A DNA stretch of 64,000 bases from CAZCAC01 sp964496575 (lineage in GTDB: Bacteria; Planctomycetota; UBA1135; GCA-002686595): contig CAZCAC010000022.1 of the NCBI GenBank assembly GCA_964496575.1, forward strand, positions 1 to 64,000. Direction: 5' to 3'. The translations under genes and the position numbers were made by a program. Below, in pieces: positions 53,585 to 62,318 of the stretch. The notes below the pieces were generated by a model. The model saw only the letters and a list, made by a program, of their open reading frames with translations. It ran no database searches and was not told the origin of the DNA. Positions within the stretch are counted from its first letter, which is position 1. Each line of letters starts with the position of its first letter.

Positions 53585-56218
53585 TCACGGCGCCCAGGTC
53601 ACGGCGTATCCGTTGGTGGCGTTGAAGTCACTGAGACAGGGCGACCCCGCGGGGTTGCGGTACCAGCACTGGTAGTACCTGGTGTCGCCCGCCGACACGT
53701 TGCCCGCCTTCACCGAGACGACGTGGCTGGTACTCGAGGCGCCCGCCGCGTCGGCGAAGACGACCTCGAGGCGCCTCAATGCGCCGCCAGCGCAGCGCAG
53801 GCCGTCGCCCCAGACGAGACCCGGCGACAGGTCGTTGTCGGCCTGGAAGTAAAGGCCACTGTTGAGGGGCTCGAGCCCCGTCGCGCTCAGAACCAGCGTG
53901 TCCGCGCTGAGGCTGGCGACGCCTGAGCCGGTCAGCTTCGCACCCGAGGCGAACACCCCGTTCGCGCAGCCGGATCCCGGCACGCTGCCGTCGTTGTCGT
54001 TGTCGCAGGGGCAGGGTGTACCCATGCCAGGATCACCGAAGCAGAACCCGACGCCCGGATCCGGCTCGTGCGCCTCGACCCCGAGGATGGCGATGTCGTC
54101 GAGGTTCCAGCCGCAGTACCTCCAACCGCCGTCAGTCGCCCCCATCACCCAGCGCACGTAGATGGTGTCCTGACCATCCGCGATCGACGAGATGTCGAAT
54201 TCGACCTGCGTCCACGACGAATCGGTGGTCTCGGCCTCGTTGCTCCAGAGCTCGACCCACGCCCATCCGTCAGTGGAGACGCGAATGCCGGCGTGGTCGT
54301 GGCCCGGCTGCTCGACACCGAGCCAGCGCTGGAAGCGCAGCCGCGTCGCGTAGAGGCTGCTGCAGTCGATCGCCGTGGTCGTCAGGTAGCGCTCGGGAAG
54401 GTCGTTGGGGTAGTCGCCGCCGAGGTTGAAGCCGTAGACGTTCGCGCCGGTCGCCCCGCCGGTCGGATCGGGATAACCTTGCTCGCCCCCCTGCCCCGTG
54501 GGCGTTCCGAAGGCCCATTCCGACTCGGTGGTCCAGCCGGGATCGGTGTCGAGCGTCCACTCGTGTCGCACCGCCGGGTCACCGACGACCAGCACCACGG
54601 GCCGAGTCGTGTCGCCGGCGCCGTCGGTCAGGTTGGTGAAGCGCAGCGTGGTCAGGTACGCACCGGCTTCGAGCGTCGCGGCGTTCGCGTTGATCATCAG
54701 GTCCACGCTCGCGGGACATTCGGGCGGCAGCGTCCCGGAGGTGTCTCCGACCATGGTCAGCCATCCGACCGGCGGGTCGATGACGACCTCGAAGTCGATC
54801 GGCGTGCTGCCGTACGCATCGAGTCGATAGCTCGTCTGCAAGGGCGAGAACGGCCCTCCGACCGGTCCCGACGAGGTGAACGGCTCCACTGGACCCACGT
54901 GCATGCCCGTCGGGTCCCCGAGCGCCTTCAGGCAGAAGTTGGCGGAGTCGTCGAACGTGACGAGGTCGACCCACTGGCTGCCATTCCAGTAGTAGCTCTG
55001 CCCCTGAGACGCCTCCGAGACGACGACCGTCCGCGAGCCGCCTCCGAGCAGCACCGGCACGTCCGAAGTGCAGTCGTAGGGCTGCCCACCGGCGGAGAAG
55101 TTGACGTACAGGAAGAAGTCCTCGTCCACCCCGAGCGACAGCGGTTGATCGAGATCGATGGTGTGGAAGCCGGTGTACTCGATGTGACCGACCTTCGTCG
55201 CGAGCGGGTCGAGCAGCTGACCCGACTCGAATCGATCGTAGATTCCCACGGTGAAGTCGACGGCGTCCGCCGCGGTGAAGAAGCTCACCGACTCCAGGGC
55301 AAACGGCCCGGTGGTGACGAACGCGTTGAACGCCTCGTCGACGTCTTCCTTCGTCGCGCGCCAGCCGTGGTAGTCGTGATAGTAGATCTCCTCGTACGTG
55401 AGCGGCTCGACGTTCCGGAACGAGATCGCCCCCATCTCCGGCTCCTGGCAGCACCACTTGTCGTAGTAGGAGATCCAGAAGAACCCACCATTGCCCCAGC
55501 CCTTGCCCCAGCTGTTCTTCACCAGCCAGGCCCCCGGTTGCGGCGCCTGCGTGCTCTTGTAGTCGTCCCAGCCGATGATGGCGACGGCGTGGTTCGGCAG
55601 AGCGCTCGTACTCGGTGGTTGGTAGTGAACCACACCGTTGATGTAAGAGGGGTCGTAGCACATGCAGGTGCCCAGGACTCCCTCGTCCATGATCTTGTAC
55701 TTGATCGTGTCGATGTTGGAGAGGTCCGTCCCGGCGACGAACCACTCGATGTCACGCGCATAGTAGTAGTGCCAGCTCGAATCAGACCTCGGCGGCGGGT
55801 GGTGGTAGTCCTGCCCGTCGATGTCTCGAACGGCTCCCTCCAGACGCGTGAGGTAGGCGGAGGTGACGCGGTAGTCACCACCCATGTGCACGTTCAGTCC
55901 TCCCCCACCCGGATCGTCGTCGTTGTTGAACTTGTTGAAGCCGTTCCACCAGTCCAGGTGGTACTCCGCCAGATCGGGCTCGCCAACCTCGCCGGCAGCG
56001 GCCCAGTTCCCGGTCATCAGGAGGTTGCCCTCCATGGCGGCCATCGCGCCGTGGGTCCAGCAGGTTCCGCCCTGCTGGCTCTTCACGCGCGTCACGTAGT
56101 TGTTGCCGCCGACGTCCCGCAGGTCGAAGGTGCTCGGCGGATCGGCCATCGCACCGGTCGCGATGAGAACGGAGACGAACGAACCGAGGACGAGTCTCGG
56201 GAATCGGGGATCAACCAT
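53585..56218 (-). CDS. Secreted papain-like (C1A) protease with lectin-like, jelly-roll and Cys-rich C-terminal domains
   Basis: From ATG 56218, 877 residues. The signal peptide ends at ATGAMA and the mature chain begins at once with STFDLRD, so the usual inhibitory propeptide is missing. Catalytic residues: Cys53 in GGTCWTHG, His210 in LPNHAVAIIGWDD and Asn235 in LVKNSWGKGWG. Residues about 255-400 look like the lectin-like domain found after bacterial C1 proteases. About 553-715 is a MAM/immune-inhibitor-like jelly roll (LRFQRWLGVEQPGHDHAGIR). The last 150 residues are the Cys-rich domain (CPCDNDNDG, GDGLRCAGG, NATNGYAVTWAP) shared with the proteins at 56856 and 37327. An upstream in-frame start at 56326 is less likely. 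Confidence 0.87.
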   Translation of the reverse strand: MVDPRFPRLVLGSFVSVLIATGAMADPPSTFDLRDVGGNNYVTRVKSQQGGTCWTHGAMAAMEGNLLMTGNWAAAGEVGEPDLAEYHLDWWNGFNKFNNDDDPGGGGLNVHMGGDYRVTSAYLTRLEGAVRDIDGQDYHHPPPRSDSSWHYYYARDIEWFVAGTDLSNIDTIKYKIMDEGVLGTCMCYDPSYINGVVHYQPPSTSALPNHAVAIIGWDDYKSTQAPQPGAWLVKNSWGKGWGNGGFFWISYYDKWCCQEPEMGAISFRNVEPLTYEEIYYHDYHGWRATKEDVDEAFNAFVTTGPFALESVSFFTAADAVDFTVGIYDRFESGQLLDPLATKVGHIEYTGFHTIDLDQPLSLGVDEDFFLYVNFSAGGQPYDCTSDVPVLLGGGSRTVVVSEASQGQSYYWNGSQWVDLVTFDDSANFCLKALGDPTGMHVGPVEPFTSSGPVGGPFSPLQTSYRLDAYGSTPIDFEVVIDPPVGWLTMVGDTSGTLPPECPASVDLMINANAATLEAGAYLTTLRFTNLTDGAGDTTRPVVLVVGDPAVRHEWTLDTDPGWTTESEWAFGTPTGQGGEQGYPDPTGGATGANVYGFNLGGDYPNDLPERYLTTTAIDCSSLYATRLRFQRWLGVEQPGHDHAGIRVSTDGWAWVELWSNEAETTDSSWTQVEFDISSIADGQDTIYVRWVMGATDGGWRYCGWNLDDIAILGVEAHEPDPGVGFCFGDPGMGTPCPCDNDNDGSVPGSGCANGVFASGAKLTGSGVASLSADTLVLSATGLEPLNSGLYFQADNDLSPGLVWGDGLRCAGGALRRLEVVFADAAGASSTSHVVSVKAGNVSAGDTRYYQCWYRNPAGSPCLSDFNATNGYAVTWAP

Positions 56219-56855
56219 GCCGGAGTCCTGACGGAGGGGGTGGATGTTCGGGAGGTCGAGGTCTTCTGGCCTCCAAGATACTCTCGACTCGCGGCCCCGC
56301 GGAGGGCCAAAGTGACTTCCGCGCACGTGGTTTCTCGCCCGAGCACGCGCGGATACGGTGCGGTCGTCACTGCAAGATCAACGCCCCCGGCCCCCGGCGC
56401 GCCCGCTCGCCATGTACCGTACCGAGCTCGAGGGATCCAGGCGGGCTGCGCCACGGGCTCGCCCCCCCTGCCCCTCGCGCTGGCCCCTCGAGAGGATGGG
56501 TGCTCCAGGCTGTGTTCGCAAGCAGCGTGGTCGGTAGCGGTGAGCTGATCTGCGTCGGTTCTGTGCGTTCTGTTCCTCATGGGCTGCCCGCTGGGGAAGG
56601 AAGAGCCCTTCCCCAGATCCCATCCCCCCAGAGCGTCACGCACCACGATCCTCTACATCAATAAACCACCTAAACCCAGTGTCCGAAGAACTCAGGAGGG
56701 CCACCACGGGCGTCGTGGGGTAGCAGGAGATGAAGGTCTCTTCCGCCACCACGTCGTCGGCAACGCAGTAGTAGTAGGTCGCGGTCGCCGTGGTTGCGGG
56801 CGTCAGCCCGTGCTACGGCGAGGAGTCCAGGGCTCCCCGCCCCACCTGGCCGGAA
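56219..56855. other. 637-bp intergenic region, no gene
   Basis: Short open frames here have shadow-like composition. The only structure noticed is the palindromic repeat at 56794-56819. The stretch should hold the promoter of the papain-like protease gene (minus strand, near 56230-56300) and the terminator of the gene at 56856. Confidence 0.6.
56794..56819. repeat. Palindromic dispersed repeat gcgggcgtcagcccg, copy 2
   Basis: Same core and flanks (gttgcgggcgtcagcccg, then tgctacgg) and same orientation as 10487-10513, with only C/T differences in the flank. Confidence 0.6.
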
Positions 56856-58055
56856 CTACGGATACCAGACGATCTCGTAGCCGTTGGAGGTGTTGGAGCC
56901 GTTGATACCCATTCCACAGGGCGGGTTGATGGTATCGGCGCACCACCACTGGTAGCGCAGGACGTCTCCGGGCTGGATCGTGTAGCCAAGCTGGGCCGAC
57001 CGGGCGCTGATCACCGTGCCGATCGTGTCGGCGTCCCCGTTGGCGTCGTTGATTCGGACCTTCAGCCGCTTCAGGTTGCCGCCCGCGCAGCGGATGCCGT
57101 CGCCGAGGTAGAAGCCGGCGCCGTCGAGGTCGTTGGCCGCCTGGAAGAACAGGCTCGCGCTGCCGGGCTCACCGCGGGTACCCATGAGGAGCAACGAATC
57201 GTTGGAGACGCTCGCCTCCCCGGAGCCGTAGAGCTTGGCCCCGGAGACGTGGGTCCCGTTCGCGCACCCGGCGCCGTCGGGGTCGCTCCCGTCGTTGTCG
57301 TTGGCGCAGGGGCAGACGTTGCCCGAGCCGCTGGACCCGAAGCAGTACGGCGTTCCGGGGTCGCCGATGAACTTCTCGATGATCACGGCGGTGAGACAAC
57401 CACGAGCGGATCCGGCGCGCACCTCGCCCGTGATGACACAGTTCGGGCCCGAAGCCTCCACGGTCCAGTAATTGCCCTGGACGACACCCGGCTCGATCCT
57501 GGTCCAGTACTCACCGTTGTTCGTGAAGTTGTCGGTGATCTTGCCGTAGCACGCCGCCGTGGTCGAGTAGTCACCGCCGAGCGCCCAGGTCCCGTTGACC
57601 GCGTAGTTGGTCACGTGGGTCGTGAAGTCCGACGCGAACAGGCCGTGGATCCGGTAGTCGGGATAAGGGATGTTGGAGAAGGTGATGATCACCCCGTACC
57701 CACCGCCGGTGTCGTAGTCGTCGAGGTAGCCGTGGGCGAGCTTGTGCTCGTCATCGGCGGTCCCGTCGCCATTCGACCAGGTGTTCGAGCATTGCCACGA
57801 AACATCGGCGGTGGTGGGCGTTCCGGTTCCGTCGATCAGGCCCACGAGCGTCCCGGCCACGAAGTTTCCCGTGGTGGGGCTGGAGTTCTGGTTCCAGAAG
57901 GCGCTGTCGGTCGAGAGCGGACCGATCATCTGGCCGCCGGTGAACGTCTGGTTCGTCGCGTTGTCGACGAAGTTCACCGAGATCGTGTCGGCGAGGCCCT
58001 GGCTGGACAAGCCCAGCAGGGCGGCCACGATTGTTCCTGTCAGCTGTGTCTTCAC
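56856..58055 (-). CDS. Secreted protein of unknown fold with Cys-rich C-terminal domain
   Basis: From GTG 58055, preceded by gaggaga; 399 residues with signal peptide ending GLSSQGLA. Residues 25-235 (NFVDNATNQTFTGGQMIGPL, HGYLDDYDTGGGYGVIITF) look like a beta-rich domain of the kind seen in exported structural or PEP-CTERM-like proteins; no enzyme motif is seen. From about 237, CPCANDNDGSDPDGAGCANG, GDGIRCAGGNLKRLKVR and the ending NTSNGYEIVWYP match the C-terminal domain of the papain-like protease just upstream. The tandem repeat at 58099-58142 lies just before the gene. Confidence 0.72.
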   Translation of the reverse strand: MKTQLTGTIVAALLGLSSQGLADTISVNFVDNATNQTFTGGQMIGPLSTDSAFWNQNSSPTTGNFVAGTLVGLIDGTGTPTTADVSWQCSNTWSNGDGTADDEHKLAHGYLDDYDTGGGYGVIITFSNIPYPDYRIHGLFASDFTTHVTNYAVNGTWALGGDYSTTAACYGKITDNFTNNGEYWTRIEPGVVQGNYWTVEASGPNCVITGEVRAGSARGCLTAVIIEKFIGDPGTPYCFGSSGSGNVCPCANDNDGSDPDGAGCANGTHVSGAKLYGSGEASVSNDSLLLMGTRGEPGSASLFFQAANDLDGAGFYLGDGIRCAGGNLKRLKVRINDANGDADTIGTVISARSAQLGYTIQPGDVLRYQWWCADTINPPCGMGINGSNTSNGYEIVWYP

Positions 58056-58089
58056 CAGAGCATCTCCTCGATGGTACCTGGCCGGTGGA

Positions 58090-58142
58090 AGGCCCCGTGA
58101 CGTCGTCACGGGCCCTGGAAGACGTCGTCACGGGCCCTGGAA
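58090..58142. repeat. Tandem 22-bp repeat with near-perfect palindrome
   Basis: Two exact adjacent copies of a 22-bp unit (gacgtcgtcacgggccctgg plus aa) at 58099-58120 and 58121-58142. The left edge ggccccgtgacgtcgtcac with gggcc (about 58091-58114) is a near-perfect palindrome with one extra C. It lies upstream of the secreted-protein gene and has the look of a REP-type element. Confidence 0.7.
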
Positions 58143-58311
58143 GCGGCATTCGCAGCATAGCACGGAGCGCTCCGGTCAGGGTGCTTTTTGCGGCCCCCGC
58201 GCCCCGCAGCCGGCCTTTCCAGGACCGGAGCTCGCATCCGTCGCCCGAGCTCTGGACGAGGCTCGAGGTCGATGCGCCACCCCTGTAGCGGACCAAACAT
58301 TCGACCGGCCC

Positions 58312-60813
58312 TCACGGCCGCACGATCGTGAGCTCGCCCGGCACCAGCCGCAGCGGTTGACGCGAGACCTCCTCGTCCTCCAGGTACAGCACGAGCGTCC
58401 GGGCCAGTTCCGATACCGAGACCACCTCGGAACGATCCTCGACGAGCTCGGCGCGCTCCCTCCTCCAGGCCCGGGTCCCGTGGTGGAACCAGATCTCGAC
58501 GAGCTCCCCACCCTCGTCGAGGATCGAGAAGGAGTCGGCCAACCGCGCGTCGGTGAGCAGGAGGCGCAGGTGGCAGCGCCGGGGGGCGACCAGCTCGAGG
58601 TCGGCGACGTCGGCGTCCGCGAGGATCGGGCAGCGGACCAACAGCACGAGCCCGGTCCCTTCGACGAAGGCGAACGACAGAGCCCGGGAGACGTCGAGAA
58701 ACTCGAAGCGACCTTCCTCGTCGGTTCGCGCCATGGGGCCCTCGATCGGATACGGCTCGCACCCCGGGGGCTCGATGTCGCGCCAGAGGGTGACGGCGGC
58801 GTTTCCGACGGGCTGCCCGTCGGGCTGCACCACTCGCCCCGCGACTCGCGGGTGGCGCCCGGCCGCCGGCAAGTGGATCTCGACGCCCTTCCGGCCGGCG
58901 GCGATCGGCTCCGTGACCATCCACGCCAGGCTGCGCTCCTGGAACACGGACAGGCGGTAGTCGCGAGGCAGGAGACCCTCGAGGAGGAACCGACCGTCCG
59001 CGTCGGTCTGGGCCGAGGGGTACTCGTAGTCGCCGCCCAGGAGCCCCTCCACGGTCGCCTCGACCATGAACCTCGGGCCGAAGTTCTCCTCGTCGAAGGC
59101 CATGCCAAATTGGGTCAGGTCGTCGGTCCACAGCGCGGCGTCCGCCACCGGTTCGCCGTCGGGATCCAGGACGCGGCCCCCGATCGTGAGTGCTTCACCG
59201 CCCAGGTAGAGCTCCAGCGGATCCGGCCAGGCGCGGGGAGTGAGGTTCGAGTCCCCTTCGCGCTCGAGCCGCGCGGGTAGCCGCCCCACCGCCGCAGCCC
59301 ACAGGATCCCGCGCTCGCCCGGCTCCCGGACGTGGAGCACGAACCCTCCGTCGGCGCCGCTCGTCGCCGCGGCCGAGTCGAGGGCGACGTGCGCGCCGGC
59401 GACGGGTCGGCCGTCCTCGCCGAGGACCGTGCCGCGCAGGAGCCGCCCTTCCTCTCGCTCGCGGAGGACGATCTCCAGATCCCAGGTCGGCTCGAGCGGC
59501 AGCGGGCGCACGTCGATGCCATAACCGCTACCGACCAGCGAGGTGACGAGGTGCGCCTCGCGCATCCGCGGAGCGGTGGGCAACGAGAAGCGCCCCACCT
59601 CGTCGCAGCTCGCCGTGAGCTCCACGAAGGCGGAGGCCTCGAGGACCGAATCGAACGTGGAGCGGAAGTCGTCGAGCAGGTCGACCTCGACGACGGCGTC
59701 GGGCAGCGGATTCCCCGACGCGTTGACGACGACTCCCGCCAGGGGTTGCCGCGGCGCTACGACCAGGACGTGCTCCGCGCCGGCGTAGGAGCTCCACAGC
59801 CGGGGCTGGAGGATCGTCGTATAACGCTCGTCGGCGAGCACGACCCTACCCCTCTGCTCGGCTGCCGGCACCTCGAACGTCCCCCCCGGGCCGCTCTCGA
59901 CGTCGGTGTCGGGAATCGTGGGCCCGTCGATCTCCCGCAGGCGAAGCCGAACGCCGGGAATGCCCCGACCCTCGACGTCCAGCACGCGACCGCGCGGCCG
60001 ACTCTCCACGACCGCCGCGGTCCCCTCGCCGCCGTCGGGTCGGTCGGTCGTACCGACGGCCTCGCGGGTGGCCCGCACCTCCACCGGGAGCTCGGTTCCC
60101 GCGGGAGGTGAGTCGAGTCCGGCCACCACGGGCGCGGCCGGAGATTCGGCGGGACTCGCGGCCTTCCAGACGAGGATCGAAGCGACCAGCAGTACGGCGA
60201 GCACGGCGCTCGCCAGGACGATTCCCAGCTTTGTATTCACGATGGCGACTCCCAGCAGGGTGCTTCCGACCGGCCCGCCGGAGGGGCGGGCCAGCGGGAC
60301 CAGGGCGAGGAGCCATGCCCGCCGTTCTCCGAAGTCGCGATCGAGGCGCGTCCGCAGCAGCTTCAGGGCCCGGTTCAGCCGCGAGTGCACGGTGCGCACG
60401 GGCGTGCCCGTCCGCCTGGCGATCTCGCGCGGGCGCAGGCCCTCGAAGTAGCGCATCAGGATCGCCGAGCGGTAGGGTTCGTCGAGGCTCCGGACCGCGG
60501 AGACGACGCTCTGGTGCGCGTCGAGGCGCTCGAGCATCCCCTCGTTCGAAGGGACCCCCTCATCGCGCGCCACCGCTCGTTCCCGCGCGACGAGACGCGC
60601 TTCACCGCGCCAGCGCTGCCGGGCGACGTTGCGCATCACGCCCGCGAGCCAGCGCCTCAGCGGCGCCCCTTCGACGACCGGCGGATGCTCGATCGCCGCC
60701 ACCAGCGTGTCCTGGACCAGGTCGTCGGCCGCGTGGGGGTCGGCGACGAGGCTCCTCGCGAGGGCGCGGACCCAGGCGGTGTTCTCGAGCAGGGTTTTCA
60801 GATCGGGGTGCAT
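58312..60813 (-). CDS. Second membrane-tethered ECF sigma factor with regulatory-like exodomain
   Basis: From ATG 60813, 833 residues (GTG 60837 would add eight). Region 2 at about 10-75 (ADDLVQDTLVAAIEH) and region 4 at about 108-155 (YRSAILMRYFEGLRPREIAR, then PVRTVHSRLNRALKLL). One transmembrane helix at 195-216, then about 615 extracytoplasmic residues of carboxypeptidase-regulatory-like units, each opening with a phrase like VLDVEGRGIPGVRLRL, VVNASGNPLPDAVVEV, VLGEDGRPVAGAHVAL, VLDPDGEPVADAALW or VVQPDGQPVGNAAVTL. The plan is the same as 32601-35423, but the sequences are well diverged. Signal and release mechanism unknown. Confidence 0.87.
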   Translation of the reverse strand: MHPDLKTLLENTAWVRALARSLVADPHAADDLVQDTLVAAIEHPPVVEGAPLRRWLAGVMRNVARQRWRGEARLVARERAVARDEGVPSNEGMLERLDAHQSVVSAVRSLDEPYRSAILMRYFEGLRPREIARRTGTPVRTVHSRLNRALKLLRTRLDRDFGERRAWLLALVPLARPSGGPVGSTLLGVAIVNTKLGIVLASAVLAVLLVASILVWKAASPAESPAAPVVAGLDSPPAGTELPVEVRATREAVGTTDRPDGGEGTAAVVESRPRGRVLDVEGRGIPGVRLRLREIDGPTIPDTDVESGPGGTFEVPAAEQRGRVVLADERYTTILQPRLWSSYAGAEHVLVVAPRQPLAGVVVNASGNPLPDAVVEVDLLDDFRSTFDSVLEASAFVELTASCDEVGRFSLPTAPRMREAHLVTSLVGSGYGIDVRPLPLEPTWDLEIVLREREEGRLLRGTVLGEDGRPVAGAHVALDSAAATSGADGGFVLHVREPGERGILWAAAVGRLPARLEREGDSNLTPRAWPDPLELYLGGEALTIGGRVLDPDGEPVADAALWTDDLTQFGMAFDEENFGPRFMVEATVEGLLGGDYEYPSAQTDADGRFLLEGLLPRDYRLSVFQERSLAWMVTEPIAAGRKGVEIHLPAAGRHPRVAGRVVQPDGQPVGNAAVTLWRDIEPPGCEPYPIEGPMARTDEEGRFEFLDVSRALSFAFVEGTGLVLLVRCPILADADVADLELVAPRRCHLRLLLTDARLADSFSILDEGGELVEIWFHHGTRAWRRERAELVEDRSEVVSVSELARTLVLYLEDEEVSRQPLRLVPGELTIVRP

Positions 60814-60897
60814 GGCTTCCGGGAGTCTCGTTGCCACCGGTCCCCAGCTTACCGCAGGCTTTTCAGCAATACGTGACCCGGGCTACCTCCTCCGAGA

Positions 60898-61506
60898 CTA
60901 GTCGCGCCGTGCCAGAGCCTCCGCCCGTCGTTTGATGCCGAGCATGCACTTTCGCATCATGATGATGTCACCGACGTCCAGGGCGAGGAGGGGGACGATT
61001 GTCGGGCTGATCCAGTCGTAGCGGATGCGTACGCGGGTGATCATGCGCGTGCTGGTCTGATCGATCGGGTTCAGTCCCCAGACCCAGGTCGTACTGCCTT
61101 CCGGGTCCCACCACGTCATCGATCGGTTCGGTTCGACATCCTTCACCCTCAAGCCGAAGCCTCCGGGGCCCATCGGTACGAGATCCCCGACCTCCAGGTG
61201 CTGCAGCTCGGGGATGATGCGTTCCGCACTCGGTCGACCGAGGTTGTCGATCCAGTCATAGCTGTACCAGCCGGCCCGGTCGTATCCGATCTGCACGATC
61301 CAGGGCCAGATCTCCTCCGGCCGGGCCTCGATGGTGACCGCCCGGGTCGCGTCGAACGTCGGGTCCACGACCACGTCGTCGCCCGGCATCGATCGCTCGA
61401 CCTCGGCGTCCGTGGCACCCCAGCGAAGCTGCCGGGGGCGGATCAAGCTCAGGTAGACGATCAGGGCGACGCTGAGTGCGCAGATCAGTGCGATGGCGAT
61501 CTTCAC
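60898..61506 (-). CDS. Membrane-anchored SRPBCC-fold protein
   Basis: From GTG 61506, 202 residues: one N-terminal helix (IALICALSVALIVYLSLI) and a START/polyketide cyclase-like domain. VTIEARPEEIWPWIVQIGYD, then AGWYSYDWIDNLG and VGDLVPMGPG are typical of this SRPBCC subgroup. The fold binds hydrophobic ligands; the actual ligand is unknown. It is upstream of, and on the same strand as, the tethered sigma factor, 84 bp apart, so the two could be co-transcribed. Confidence 0.8.
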   Translation of the reverse strand: MKIAIALICALSVALIVYLSLIRPRQLRWGATDAEVERSMPGDDVVVDPTFDATRAVTIEARPEEIWPWIVQIGYDRAGWYSYDWIDNLGRPSAERIIPELQHLEVGDLVPMGPGGFGLRVKDVEPNRSMTWWDPEGSTTWVWGLNPIDQTSTRMITRVRIRYDWISPTIVPLLALDVGDIIMMRKCMLGIKRRAEALARRD

Positions 61507-61699
61507 CTCGTTCTCCTGTCCCCGGTGACTCCTGCTGCGGCCTGATACGCTACCACACGACAGGCCGGTACATCCGAGGCGCGAGCACACTTCCTCCAGG
61601 ATCCACTCGAGGGACCTCCGAGGGCCGCCGCGGGTCGAGGTGGCTTTCGAGTAGCCGCACGACTCCGTATCCTCGGTGTCCGCCGAGAGGCAATAGACC

Positions 61700-62293
61700 G
61701 TGGAGAACGATGCCCGCATGTCCCCGGAGGAGCTCGACCGGCTCTTCGCGGAGTGGGAAGGAGGCGACCGCGAGGTTCTCGCCGAGCTCGTGCCGCTGGT
61801 CTTCGACGAGCTCCACGCACTCGCCGCCCGGCACATGCGCCGGGAAGGGCCGGCGCACACCTTCCAGACCAGCGCGCTGGTCAACGAGGCGTACCTGCGG
61901 CTGACCGAGCAGAAGAAGGTGCGCTGGGAGAACCGCGCGCACTTCCTCGCCATCGCCACGCGCCTGATGCGCCGCATCCTGGTCGATCACGCCCGGGCGA
62001 AGCGGCGGGACAAGCGCGGTGGCGACCGGCGTCCCGTGGAGCTGGACGAGGCGCTGGTGGTCGGTGCCGAACCGGCCACCGACCTCGTCGCGCTCGACGA
62101 GGCGCTCGAGGCCCTGGAGGCGCGCGACCCGCGCAAGGCCCGCGTGGTCGAACTGCGCTTCATCGCCGGACTCGACCTCGAGGAGACCGCGGAGGTGCTG
62201 AACGTCTCCCCCAACACGGTCACTCGCGACTGGAACCTCGCGCGAGCCTGGTTGTACCGGGCGCTGCGCCCCGACGAAACGGACGGAGGATGA
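61700..62293 (+). CDS. ECF sigma factor adjacent to a Ser/Thr kinase
   Basis: A 197-residue ECF factor of the same subfamily as 52830: HTFQTSALVNEAYLRLTEQ, FLAIATRLMRRILVDHARAK, then VVELRFIAGLDLEETAEVLN and SPNTVTRDWNLARAWLYRAL. From GTG 61700; ATG 61718 is a shorter possibility. The kinase gene starts 25 bp downstream on the same strand, the common operon form of this pairing. Confidence 0.93.
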   Translation: MENDARMSPEELDRLFAEWEGGDREVLAELVPLVFDELHALAARHMRREGPAHTFQTSALVNEAYLRLTEQKKVRWENRAHFLAIATRLMRRILVDHARAKRRDKRGGDRRPVELDEALVVGAEPATDLVALDEALEALEARDPRKARVVELRFIAGLDLEETAEVLNVSPNTVTRDWNLARAWLYRALRPDETDGG

Positions 62294-62318
62294 GCGCGAT
62301 GAGCTCGCGACCACGAGG

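Noticed and set aside
58099..58142. Possible CRISPR array
   Set aside because: Only two directly abutting units with no spacers and no cas genes.
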